DNA of 64,000 bases from Pomphorhynchus laevis. Its lineage: Eukaryota > Acanthocephala > Palaeacanthocephala > Echinorhynchida > Pomphorhynchidae. Under the pieces are notes generated by a model that was not told where the DNA came from, did no database searches, and saw only the letters and a list, made by a program, of their open reading frames with translations. Positions 22,793 to 35,200 of the stretch are shown here, piece after piece. Both the position numbers and the translations under genes were made by a program. Location of the stretch: the NCBI GenBank assembly GCA_012934845.2, contig WNNJ02003516.1:62001-126000 (forward strand). Reading direction: 5' to 3'. The stretch's first letter is position 1. Each line of letters begins with the position of its first letter.

Positions 22793-23020
22793 TGACTTTT
22801 ATTCGACTCAATTGGCAGATAGGTAGACGATACAGCAGGAAAATATTGCAGAGTCATATTCAGTAGATGTCATACGTACTTTTCGCTTCTAAGGAATTTG
22901 CTTTAACTTCAAACGTACTGCTATTGACTTGTCAATAAAATTATCACTAATTTTGTTATCTAGTAATGCCATTACACAGTGATTATTTAATCACACTTCT
23001 ACCTTGGCCCTGGCTATGCC
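22793..23020 (+). repeat. Direct repeat copy 2 (intact empty site)
   Basis: This is the uninterrupted version of 21,125-21,268 plus 22,487-22,580. It reads straight through ACTGCTATTGACTTGTCAAT, which shows the state of the target before LINE-B inserted into copy 1. The repeat itself is not recognised. Confidence 0.8.
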
Positions 23021-24240
23021 ATCAAATTTTGTAACAGATAGGGAAATAGTATATACAGATGGAAATTGATCAGAAGTTTCGTAATATATCGGTAGAAGGA
23101 GCAGACACAACGGTAGCTGGCTGACAAACTCCTGCACTATGATGTAAGGTTTATTGGGTTAATTAAAGTCCTGCATGGTATGTATCTCCACAGATGAATG
23201 GTACCCTTCAAGCATATTACGTCATCAAATTTCGTTACATTGGGATAACAAATATGGGTGTCTCACGACGTTATCGAACCACCGGAGGCTTCTATAATTG
23301 TTAACAGACATTCTTACCACTAACTTAAAGACAAATCCAAATATAAAAGGCAATTTTCATTTCAAAAATTTATAAATAATGATAATAATGTCTTGATATC
23401 TTATTATTTACTAAACAAATAAGAATATTATTAACTCATGACAAACGTTTTCATTTATAGCTAAAGTTATCATCTAGAAGAATTTGATTAGTAATTTTGC
23501 ATTTTGTGATTGTATATTTTTTTATAGAATAAAGATGAAATTTATAGAATGAACATGAGTTTTTTTAACTAAATTGTTTCTTAAGGTTTCAAGACTTTTA
23601 TTAATTTCGGAATAGATCTAAGGAATTTATGATTTATTTAGATGAATGGAGCACAAATCATTGACTCAGCAAGGCAGTATATGCTTCGAATTTCCGAATC
23701 TATTACAAAATTTAAAACTGACAAAATCAGAGGTTACAAAATAAATCTGACTGCTGTTTTTATTCTGGTCTTCTTTAGATTTAAGTCCAATCGGGATTTG
23801 CCTTTCCGCAGAACATTTAACTAAGTAGAAAATGCCAAAACATGAAAAGCTAAAAACTTTATTGATTTTCTTTTTAGCCAGTTTTTTGCTCTTGCTTTCG
23901 GTCATTATCAGGATAATAACGAAATTTTCGTTCACTGGATTCTATTTGTGATGACTAAACTTATTGTATATTGAGAGTATTTCTTTCTCTTAGATCTAAC
24001 ATTTTGTTGTTTAAGCCAGCGATTGAAAGCAATAATATCGTATTGATTACACAATGTGTACAAATTATCGAAATTCAGCTTAGAAACGGATTTTTCGGCC
24101 AGGTTTGTACATTTAAATTTGATTCTTCTGCAAAATTGCTGTTTAACTTTTCAACTAAAGAAAATATTCCTTCGCATTTTTCATTTTTTAAACTTTAAAA
24201 AAATTAATTTTATAATTTTAAACTTTTCAAACATTTTTAA
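23021..24240. other. AT-rich spacer, nothing recognised
   Basis: Short ORFs exist on both strands (for example 23,935-23,666 minus, Lys/Ser-rich, 89 codons). None shows a domain, a splice-consistent neighbour or a repeat match within the window. Confidence 0.5.
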
Positions 24241-24870
24241 AACATTAACAAACAATAATATAAAATATAATATTCATTTTTAAAGATATACAAGCATTCT
24301 TTTTTTCTTCAGCGTTTGTTCCGCTTCGTTAAGGATTCCCCATTTCGTGTCTCCATTTGGTTCTATTGCTTGCGCGAAGAACGCTGCCGTACCATTGAAG
24401 TCGCCTTTCGCGAAGTTTATTGAGACAGCATTTCATACTGTTGATAATACGGTTTTGTTTTACAACTGGCTTGTCATGCAGTCTATTGCCATCCCTCCTC
24501 CTTTCTCAGCACAGGCTTGGGATCGGCCATGGCGGAGTTATACAAACATTAACAAACAATAATATAAAATATAATATTCATTTTTAAAGATATACAAGCA
24601 TTCTTTTTTTCTTCAGCGTTTGTTCCGCTTCGTTAAGGATTCCCCATTTCGTGTCTCCATTTGGTTCTATTGCTTGTGCGGAGGACATGGCCTACCATTG
24701 AAGTCGCCTTTCGCGAAGTTTATTGAGACAGCATTTCATACTGTTGATAATACGGTTTTGTTTTACAACTGGCTTGTCATGCAGTCTATTGCCATCCCTC
24801 CTCCTTTCTCAGCACAGGCTTGGGATCGGCCATGGCGGAGTTATACAAACATTAACAAACAATAATATTA
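24241..24870 (+). repeat. 304-bp tandem duplication
   Basis: Two units start at AACATTAACAAACAATAATA (24,241 and 24,545), with a third partial start at 24,848. They are almost identical except for a block around 24,371-24,392 versus 24,675-24,693, where the sequence and length differ. The repeated part is GC-richer than its surroundings (AGTCGCCTTTCGCGAAGT, GATCGGCCATGGCGGAG). It may derive from a gene or transposon, but I see no family in any frame. Confidence 0.85.
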
Positions 24871-25145
24871 TATATGATATTATATAAAATATTATATTAA
24901 TATATTAAATCGTTTTGAGGTAATGCAATCTTCCTTTAATAATTAGACTGTTTAGTTCGTTTACTTCCAAAATATTTTTTTAAAGAATTTTTAAATGCGT
25001 GTGCTCTGCAAAGTTGTATTCTTTATTTTTTTTATTTTATTTTACTTTTTTTGATTCCGCATTTTTTATTTCTGTATATCAGTGCATATAAGTATTCATA
25101 TAATTGCGTATAAACAGTGATTATTTTGAATTAGGAATTATGCAA

Positions 25146-25263
25146 TATATACCTGGTTATATCTTCACTTATAGAATCAAGTAGATCCCTGTCAATTAAG
25201 TTTGTACTTTGTGCTGAATTGTCTCCTGCCTGCTTTAATTGTGGGTTATTTTTACAGTAATAA
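25146..25263 (-). pseudogene. Inverted copy of a MetRS exon 3' end with its donor site
   Basis: On the minus strand this matches 29,428-29,543 with about four differences in ~115 bp. It includes codons for [23 protein letters not shown] and the splice donor CCAG|GTATAT. Homology stops abruptly on both sides, so this is a DNA-level duplication, not a spliced retrocopy, lying 4.2 kb upstream in opposite orientation. Confidence 0.75.
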
Positions 25264-27577
25264 TTTCAATAGTAAAGTTACTAATCTAGACGATAAGATC
25301 AAACTGAAAGTCAGATTTTCTTAACTGAAAGTTAGTGTTTTTCGGCAATAAGATTTTATTTATTTTATAAATATTTATTTATAAATTAAAGATAATGCTA
25401 AATAAAATTTAAATGATTAAATGATTAATAATTAAAAAGTAATAAATAATTATAAATAATTGTTATAATATTTTATATAATTTATATCAAGTCATAATTT
25501 AAAATTGAAATTTAAACTAAAAGTCAATTTTGACGAATTGACCAATAAAAACAGACGATGTATCAGAATAAGGATTAGCTAAAATTACGATCGCAAAAAA
25601 TAGGTCCAGATGAAAAATATATCGTATTTGTTTGATAAATGATATTATATATACTCTTATGTTTTATATATTTTCTATAAAATACAAATAATTAAATAAC
25701 AAATAAGGTATAGAGGTCATGAGGAGGAACTGCTATGTTATTAAGTTTCGGTCCCAGACGATGTATAATAATAAGGATTGGAGGTCATCAGGAGGAACTG
25801 CTATGTTATCAGGTTTCGACCCCCTATTCCTCAACCCAGTGAAATTTAAAATAAAAGTCCATTTTTAGGAATTGACTAATAAATAACAGACGATGTATCA
25901 GAATAAAGTATAGAGGTAAAATATATCGTATTTGAAAAATATATCGTATTTGTTTGATAAATGATATTATATATACTCTTATGTTTTATATATTTTCTAT
26001 AAAATACAAATAATTAAATAATAAATTATTATAATTGTTATAAGATTTTATATAATTTATATTCATAAAGTTTAATTTATGATTTACATTTATATTTTAT
26101 ATTTATATACAGATAAATGTATATACAGAAAAAGCTTTTGATATAATATAATTCAATTAGATCAGCTAACCGTGTATCGGTATTTTATACACAGACATTA
26201 TTTCAAATCATTATTTTAAATGATTAAATAATAAAAAAATTATAAATAATTATAAATAATAAATAATTGTTAAACAAGATTTTATATAATTTATTAATAA
26301 TAATTTTTATTAATAAATAAAATAAATTATTATAAATTAAAATATAATTTTAATATATATAATATTAAATTATTATTATATTTAATAATTTTTTTCTTTT
26401 TATAAAATAAAAAGAAATAATTATAAATAATAAATAATTGTTATATAATATTTTATATAAGTAAAGATAAAAATAATATCAGGTTTCATAAACATAAATT
26501 TTATAAATTATATTATGACGTTCATTTCATTAAATAATTATATAAGATTTTATATAATGTATATCAAGTTAAAATAAAGAATTGAAATTTAAAATAAAAG
26601 TCAATTTTATGAATTTACTAATAAATTACAGACGATGTATCAAGATAAGGAATAGAGGTCATCAGAAGGAACGGTATTTTTCAGGTTTCAGTATTAAATA
26701 AGGTTTTTGACGGTATTAGATGCAGACTACAAAATACAAAAACATCAGCAGTTTTCTAAAATCATTGTCTTAGTAAAATATAATTCAAAAGACCGCATAG
26801 AAATAATAAATACTTATAAATGATTGATATAAATATTTTATATAATTTATATCAAGTTAAAATAGAAAATTGAAATTTAAAATAAAAAAATGAATTGATT
26901 AATAAATAATATCAGTTAAAATTATAAAAAAATGGTAAATGAAAATACGTTTAAACAATAATAAATAATTATATCAAGTTAAAATCGCAAATTAAAATAA
27001 TAGTCAATTTTTATGAATTGACTAATAAATAACAGACGATGTATCAGAATAAGGATTAGAGGATGGGAAATAATCTGATGATAATAAGAAAATTATTATT
27101 TTTGATGAAAATAATAAGATCGAAAATAATGTGTTCAAACAATAATATAATATTCTCAATTATATAATATGAGAGAAATATATACTCATATAACGATAAA
27201 ATTTAAATTTAAAATAAAAGTCAATTTTAATGAATTGACTGATAAATATTAGACGACGTATCGGAATAAGAATAGAGGTCATCAAGATGAACTTCTATAT
27301 TATTACGTTACCTCGTTTAAGGATATAAGAGAGATAAACTGCGCAATTGGTAAAGTAATCTGTTATTATGTCGTAGATGTTTGATACATCAAATCAGGTA
27401 GCTGAGTCACGTATTTAATATAATTATAAAATAAACAAAACATAATAATGCTTAATCAAAATTTAATAATTAAATAATAAAATTAATAATTGTTACGATT
27501 TTTTATAATTTATATCAAGTTAAAATATAAAATTAAAATTTAAAATAAAAGTCAATTGTTATGAATTGACTAATAAA
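25264..27577 (-). repeat. Stack of Penelope-like 3' ends in AT-rich DNA
   Basis: At least seven partial copies of the ~250-bp block seen at 9755-10,060 and 32,205-32,510 are recognisable by ATTGACTAATAAATAACAG, ACGATGTATCAGAATAAGG and GAGGTCATCAGGAGGAAC (near 25,500-25,570, 25,690-25,760, 25,765-25,835, 25,840-25,910, 26,530-26,690, 27,000-27,070, 27,190-27,310 and 27,380-27,577). Structured-motif halves occur at about 25,715, 25,782, 26,657 and 27,274. All are degraded remnants. The remainder is simple A/T sequence. Confidence 0.6.
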
Positions 27578-27649
27578 TGTGACCCGCGCCCAGCGCGCCA
27601 CCCATGCCAGATGCGCCACCTTAAAAAAATAAATAAAAAGGCGGTAAAA

Positions 27650-28037
27650 TTATATTTTTTTAATTCTAGAAAGATGAATCGTTTCTTCTTTTTTATCAAT
27701 CTTAACTTTGACATAGTTATTTGACAAAACTTCAAGAACCTCGGCATTTGTATTGAAAAAAGAGGAGAGTTTAACTTTTTTTGTCTTCTTATTATTATCG
27801 AAATCCAAGGCAATCAATACTCTATCACCGACATTTATGTCATATTTTGACTTATGTACAAGTGAATGCTTGTCCATTCTTTCTAAATATTTAGTGCAAA
27901 TAGAAGAAACGGCATTTTCATTATCTAATGCATCTGATGAATTTTCATCAAGATCTTTTGCTTGGTTTTCAACTTTTGGTTCAATGGAAGCTATTTCTGT
28001 ATCTTCGTCGCTGGCTGAAACAGTGATTACAAGATGC
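27650..28037 (-). CDS. Integrase-like C-terminal SH3-type module of the TIR element
   Basis: The minus frame is open from about 28,037 to a stop at 27,650. An acidic linker (ASDEDTEIAS...DENSSDALDNEN) is followed by YDINVGDRVLIALDFDNN, KKVKLSSFFNTNAEVLEV, NYVKVKI and HLSRIKKI. The pattern G-D-x-V-L...K-L-x-x-x-(W/F)...V...N-x-Y-x-V...H-x-x-R-L-K is that of the C-terminal domain of retroviral-type integrases and of Ginger transposases. No catalytic DDE core is present between the TIRs, so the protein would not be active alone. It may continue from an upstream exon. Confidence 0.5.
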
Positions 28038-28227
28038 TAATCACCTAGACTTATCAGGAAACGTCTGTTAACACATAGACTTCTACTGATTTGTTATATT
28101 CTCATGACAAAAATGAAATATAATTTTGATATGCAATTATTTTTACATAATTCTATCATCTGTCTTCTACCATCTTGCACTGAGAGCACAGCTTATTCCC
28201 ACACATAATCACGTGTCAATTTCACAG

Positions 28228-28239
28228 GGTATAAATACC
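28228..28239 (+). promoter_or_regulatory. Possible TATA box inside the TIR element
   Basis: GGTATAAATACC is a palindromic TATA-type element, with an E-box-like CACGTG 18 bp upstream (28,210). No ORF with a recognisable product starts downstream within the element. Such a motif can arise by chance in A/T DNA; function is not shown. Confidence 0.25.
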
Positions 28240-28329
28240 TTGAAATTTGCTCTCCAACACTCGTGCAAGCATCGCCACAAAGCAGGAAGGAAGACAGCAG
28301 AAAATTTTTTATTATTATTTTGTCATAGA

Positions 28330-28392
28330 TGCTTAGTTTAATGGTCATGCTTTGAATCTCGAGTTTGACATTCACGGGTTCGATTCTTCAAG
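28330..28392 (+). other. tRNA-like Pol III boxes next to the right TIR
   Basis: TTAGTTTAATGG (A-box-like) is followed at 28,377 by GGTTCGATTCT, a 10/11 match to the B-box consensus. The stems of a tRNA cloverleaf are weak and the acceptor ends do not pair, so this is not a functional tRNA. It may be a SINE or tRNA relic carried by the transposon. Confidence 0.35.
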
Positions 28393-28443
28393 AAGAACAT
28401 TGGGTGGCGCATCTGGCATGGGTGGCGCGCTGGGCGCGCCACA

Positions 28444-29200
28444 ATAAATAATATCAATTAAAATATAATAAAAAATTGTAAATGAAAATACGTTTAATAG
28501 AAGAAATGATAAAATGAATTATAGAATAATTCACGTTTTCGTAAGAATAAGGATTAGAGGTCATTATGACCTCCAATGTATTTATTCTATTTGTTCCTTA
28601 TATTTTCCGAACTGAAATTTTATTTATGTAGTGATTTATTTTTCATCACAAGTAATTATATTATATTAATATTATATTAATATTACTTTATTTAATTATA
28701 TTAAAGTAATGTTTTATAAAATATTATTAATAGAATTTTTAATTATTTAAGTAATTAATAATTTTCTTTTTATATGATAATAAATTATATTTTTAATTGT
28801 TTTGTATTGTTTTCCAAACTGCAGTCTGATTATAAAATAAAAATATGAAATCTGAAAATATATTAGAGTATAATTAAATAGCAACAAAATATAGATATTA
28901 AATAATACCGATTTGTGTGTTAATTGGTGATCTGTTTGTATACATAATTTTTTTCCTTTAAGTATGTACAATAAAACATTTTATAAAATATTTTTAATTT
29001 TTACATTACAACATTAATTTATCATTTATTATTAATTTATTATTAATTTATAATAAAGGCATTTAATTATAAATTTTTTAAATTATTTTGTTTTCACGCT
29101 TTTTAAAAAAATCACATTTATAATAAATTAATATTTTTATAATATTAATTTTCATTTTATTTTAATATTTTTTATAAAAATATTTTTACGCTTACATTTT
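28444..29200. other. AT-rich spacer upstream of MetRS exons
   Basis: It starts with the right half of the target repeat of the TIR element and one more GAGGTCAT remnant (~28,556), then becomes simple A/T sequence. The first MetRS exon with an ATG has not been found here. Confidence 0.5.
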
Positions 29201-29212
29201 CTATCCTAAAAG

Positions 29213-32200
29213 CCTGCAGCAACAAGCTTGGATGTGATTATTTGGTCATATTTATTGGCGATCAAAAAATATTCAGGTAAAATGGATTTTTAGCGAAATG
29301 ATATTATTTATGTCAATTGAAAGATATTATATCGATAAACAGTCCAGTTGAATTTTGGTTAAATTCTGAAGTTGAATGGCGAAGCCTTGTTGATGATGCT
29401 GATGATATACAGGTTTCAAAACAAAAATATTACTGTAAAAATAACCCACAATTAAAGCAGGCAGGAGACAATTCGGCACAAAGTACAATCTTAATTGACA
29501 GGGATCTACTTGATTCTATAAGTGAAGAAATAACCAGGTATATTTGAATCCTTGATTAATTTGACTTATTAAGAAGAAAAAATGCAAATTATAGATTCCT
29601 AATAAAATAATTTCTACTATTACGAAATTGTAACTTAAAATATACTTTAACTTATAGCATATAAACAACGATAGTTAACAGTATATTAATATAATATACA
29701 ATGAAATATTGATATACTATTATAATTGTATAATTATTATATAATAAATTATTAATGCAGCCAATCAAAATATAATCATAATTATAATTATAATATTAAA
29801 TTGATATATACAATAATATAACATAATGAAGCGTTCAAAACGACTTTAGTTTGATAAAAACATATTAACTTATGCGGTTTTAACACTCGCAAACTGGAGC
29901 CTAAGCTCTCTACTTTAAGAGAGGTTTAAAATCTTGCAAAAATATAATTATAACGTATATTATTATATTAATATTATTAATCACCGCCCACTGTGAAATT
30001 ATTCAATTACATCATACATTATTCGCGTGTCCTTTAGAAATCTTGATTTTGCACAATGTCACGTTAAAATGCATTATCTTCGATGATGTAGAATGGTTAC
30101 AATTCTGCTGACTCCACACCAGCGAGCAGAACTGTTGAAATACTTACATTTATGATACAAGTTAACGTAATCGCTTTATCTAGCCATTATTTTCCGAAGT
30201 TGTAATCTCGGTAATTTTTGTGTTTTTGAAGTCTGCCCTTTAAATTGACCATTTGACTAATTATCTGTATAGCGCATAAATAAGCGCTTAATCCGAACTC
30301 ATTAATTGATCACTACAATCACTTCAAGTAATTTAGCGATCTGTTTATCTGCATGGAATTATACGGTAGACTCTTTGTCACTGATTCATGCGCAGTTTAA
30401 ACGGAAATAGCATATGTTTTACTGGGATAAGAGAACTTTGTATGTTTAAATGTACGATTGAAAAATATGATAAAAACAATAAACAAAAAAATGATAAAAA
30501 GACAACAAAAAATAGCTTTGAAAAATAGCTTAAAATGCACCAAACGACGTAATAATGTTGAATTGATAAATGATTATAAATATTATATTATCTGATATAA
30601 TATATCAGATAATAAATAATTATCAAAAATTATAATAATATTTTAAATAAATTATATAATAATTAATAAATAATTTTTATAGATAATCTTTAATAAATAT
30701 TATATTATATTAATATTTATTTTATAAATATAAATATTATATTATATGATTATAGATATTTATTATCATAAATATTATGTTTTAATATTATGATATCATA
30801 TAATTCAATTGTAATATCGTAGTAGAAAATATTTTATTTAAATATCGAATTTTCGATAGTTAACTGTTTTCATCATCAGTATAAAAAATAATTTATATTA
30901 ATGTAATTTTCATTTTTTTGAAAAAAAAAGAAAAATTTTAACAATTTTAAACATTTTTTAAACATTTAAAAAAAACGTTGTAATTTTCTGAAGATGCTAA
31001 CAGAAATTGTTGAAATATCAATAAAATATTTCCACTTTTCTTTGATCCAGCTTCAATAATTCTTTATCAATAATGGAACATTATCAACTATTTAAAATTA
31101 TCAACTATTTAAAAAAATATTTTTTTACTCTCTCTACTAATCAATAACAAAAACCAATGAGTGAACAGTATGTTTGAAACAGTATAATATAATCAAATAT
31201 CATCATAATTTATTATTATTTTAAATTTAAGAAATTTGTTTTAGCTCGTTTGTACAGAAAGATAAAAATGTTCTCATTACAAGTGCTCTCCCTTACGTTA
31301 ACAATGTTCCGCATCTGGGTAATTTAATCGGTTGCTTACTTTCCGCTGATGTTTTTGCAAGGTAATGCAATGTTTCGCTGCTTTTATATCGTCGTTTTCG
31401 ACTGCTACATTAAAATTTGTATCTTTAAGGTTTGCCAGAAAGTATTTTAAAGAGTCGTTGTTTATAAGTGGAGCCGATGAATACGGCACAACAACTGAAA
31501 CTAGAGCACTTGAGGAGCGGTGCACTCCGCAGCAGATATGTGATAAATACTATAAGCAACATAAGACAATTTACGACTGGTTTAAAATATCATGCGATAA
31601 TTTTGGGCGCACTTCAAATTGCCATCAAACAAGGTATTTGCTATATGTAAAAGCTCAACGCTTATCGGCTTTAAATAAATACTTAACAATACTGATATCC
31701 TTCTAGTATTTTATTCGATATTGTTTCGTATAGGCATATCCTATAATTGCTTGCTCTCGCGATATTGAAATTTTTGTTAAGTTGATATCACATTTAGGAA
31801 ACTAAAAATTAGTTACTTGAAGATATCAGCGGCTATGTAAATATTGAATTATATTTTAAATATTAAATTTTAATTATTAAATTTTAATAATTAAATAAAA
31901 AAATATAATTTAATAATATATTTTATATCAAAAATTTAATATAATTATAAAAAATACGAATTTGTTCGTTTCTAATAACGATTCGTAGATACAAATTCAA
32001 ACTTAAAATATAATTTTGTAGAATCAAGCATCAACACATTTTCTTTAAAAATCAAATCCTTAAAAATCATTGAATCAAATGAATAAACATATCTACATTA
32101 AATAAAAAATCATTATAAATAATTTACATCGAGAATTAAATATAACTTATATCAAGTTAAAATTTAAAATTGAAATATATTAATTAACAAATAAATAATA

Positions 32201-35200
32201 GACGTATCAGAATAAGGATAGAGGTTATTTATTAGTCAATTCATAAGACTTGACTTTAAATAAAAGTCAAGTCTTATGAATTGACTAATAAATAACAGAC
32301 GTTGTATAATTATAAAATAAACAAAACATAATAATGCTAAATCAAAATTTAATAATTAAATAATAAAATTAATATTTGTTTTTAGATTTTCTATAATTTA
32401 AATCAAGTTAAAAAAAATAAAAAATAAAATTTAAAATAAACGTCATTTTTATGAATTGACTAATAAATAACAGACGTTGTATCAGAATAACAATTAGAGG
32501 TCATCAGGAGGAACTGCTATGCTATCAGGTTTCGGCCCCTAACTCCTCTACCCAACATAGCAGCGGGGCCAAATACATGCTAATGATGCATTTCCTCTGA
32601 AATAACTATCTAGTATCTTATTCTAATGCAAAGTATATTATTTATTATCCATCCATAAAAATTTGCCACTAAGAGTTTAAATTTATTCTTTATATTATTG
32701 TGTTGATTTATATATTTTACTATTTTCTGCTTGCTGTTATTTTTATAGTAACCTAGTTTAAAATATGTATCTATTAAATTATTTAAATGATTTTGAAGAA
32801 AGCCAATATCATTACATATTGTTGCAATTCTTAAAATTTCATTATTTAATGTATTATATTTTATATTATATGGTATGCATGAATGCTCATGCAAAAATAT
32901 GTTTCTTGTAAATTTAAATATGTCATCTTTACGATATAAATTAATAGTAGTTTTAGTTAATGTTAATTTAATGTTCATATCTAGATATACACCTTCTTTA
33001 TCATTAATATTGGTTTTGTTAAGAATAAGGCTTTCTGAATAAATGTGCTCACTAATTGAATAAAAATTATTAGAATTAAATACACATATATCATCAATGT
33101 ATCGAAACATATATTTTATATATTTATATTGTTTAGATTTAGTTTTTACACAGTTATGATCAAATTCATATTCTATAAAGCTTAAAAATAAGTCAGATAT
33201 AATTGGGCTACTCCCATTGTAACACCTTTTATTTGTTTAAATATAGATGTCTATACCTTTAAATAATTTTGATTTATTAAAATATTTAAGGATTCTATTA
33301 ATTCAATTTTATCCATATATATCTACTTGATGGTTTACTTTTTGTTAGATAGGCGTTATAATTATTATAACATATATATGTATATCTTTTTCCGAATATA
33401 AGATTAATTTTACTAACGCTTCTTTAATATCTACTAAATCTAGATTTGTATAATGCGTACTAAAATCGTATGTATTTATATTTTGAAAATTTATTCCTTT
33501 TGTCTGTTCTAAAAATTCTTTTGTAGAATTAATACTGAAATAGTGTTTTATACCAGTATTAATTTCGATTACCTACAATATTTTTTAAAGTGTGCTTTAA
33601 TTACTTTAAGTATTTTATTCATATAGACAGAAAATGGTTTTAATGTACATTTAAACGCACTACATATGAATCTGGGTTTTATTGGATTTTTATGTAATTT
33701 TGGATTCCAATGTAACATAGGTATAGTTCTATTATCTGATCCAACCTTTATACCCTTTTTATTCATTATACGAGAACAATGACTTGTAATTAGGGTTTAT
33801 AAACTTAAATCACTAAGTTCATATGTTGAATTTACATTTAAATCATTAGAATTAACCTCTTTCATTAGTATATCATAATAAAGCTTTTTGCATATGAAGA
33901 CACAGTTATTGTCTTTATAAGTAAAACACTAAATAAATAATTTACAGTTTTTAATTAATAAGATTTTTTATATGTAATTTTATAAATATGAAAATAATAA
34001 AATAATACGAAATTAACAAACTGATAGTTTGTTATGAAATCTTTAAATTTATTTACTAGTAATTTGAACAGTTTAATAAATTTTAATAAATACTCTCTCA
34101 ATATTTATTGTTTAATGATTAATGTTGACATCTACTTTATCAAATAGCAGAATTATATCATGCATTGTTACATAATCTAATACTTATTTTAAACATACGA
34201 TTATTATAAAATTAAATTGAAATATAATAATTTTATTTTATTTCCGAATTTGTTTTTGCTATATTTTTTATTAATAATATTTTGTAAACTTTGATAGCAT
34301 TAAATTTAATAAATTAGCTAACTTAATAAATTATTATATAACGTAAAACAATTTTGGCTACATTTTTTAAATAAAAAACTAATAAATTTTCGTTCATTTA
34401 ATTTTTAGTCGGTTTTATTAAGTTTTTTAATGTTAAAAATTACATTTTTAAATCTGTAAATCTGTTATTTCTTTATATAAGTTAAAATATTTACATAATT
34501 TAAATAAATAATTGTTGAATTTTATTGTATAACGATAAATGATAATAATCTTTAGGATATATCATTTATTTTGGGTCCATGACAACCCAGAAAATAGTTA
34601 TTATTTGCATAATAAAAGTTATTACGGCAATAATTGTTAATATTGTATAATTATTGTTAATATTATATAATATTGTTAATATTATATAATTGTTAACCAA
34701 CAATTATATACAACTCTATCATCTTATTTTAGAATTGCACAGGATATATTCACAAAACTCTATGATAATGATTACATTCTTGAAAATACAATTGAACAAC
34801 CGTTCTGTATAAAATGTGAGAGGTAAATCTAGATGAAATTTGTTGAAACGGACTAATGTGACAATATTTATAACATTGCAGATTTCTTGCTGATCGCTAC
34901 ATTGAAGGTGTTTGCCCACTTTGTGGGTACGATAACGCTCGCGGAGATCAATGTGATAAATGTGGCAAGCTTTTGAATGCAATGGATTTAAAAGAAGCCA
35001 GGTGTAAAATATGCCGAGCCTGTCCAATCAATAAACCATCACGACAATTGCTACTTGATCTACCGAAGGTATGAATGTTTGAATTAATGTAATATGATTT
35101 ATAATTAATATAATTTACTTATTTATGATTTACTCCAATATGATTTATAATTTATAAATCATAAAATTATTTTATAATTTAATTATTTAATTAATTATTT

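Larger units (their letters stand above)
27578..28443. mobile_element. 866-bp DNA transposon with GC-rich ~41-bp terminal inverted repeats
   Basis: The left end TGTGACCCGCGCCCAGCGCG...ATGCGCCACC (27,578-27,620) and right end (28,403-28,443) are inverted complements apart from a small indel near the tip. The GC-rich termini stand out in DNA that is otherwise strongly A/T. Flanks are (A)ATAAA(T) on both sides, giving a 5- to 7-bp target duplication, and an intact paralogue of the target (ATTAATAAATAATATCA) occurs at 26,893. It is inserted in a Penelope-like 3' end. The body holds an integrase-like C-terminal module, suggesting an internally deleted member of an integrase-type (Ginger-like) family. 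Confidence 0.75.

Noticed and set aside
24347-24865. Two similar ORFs of 71 and 81 codons in a duplicated segment
   Set aside because: Both arise from the same 304-bp tandem unit, share no recognisable domain and end at the same repeat position. A repeat explains them better than genes.
28126-28341. 71-codon ORF downstream of a TATA-like box
   Set aside because: No domain, no codon bias and not conserved with anything in the window; it crosses the tRNA-like relic.
28330-28392. Functional tRNA gene
   Set aside because: A- and B-box words are present but D, T and acceptor stems do not pair.
32498-32570. Classic type I, II or III hammerhead ribozyme
   Set aside because: CTGATGA lies after GAAA and the stem halves are in collinear order; no single-copy fold gives the standard three-way junction, so only a candidate motif is reported.
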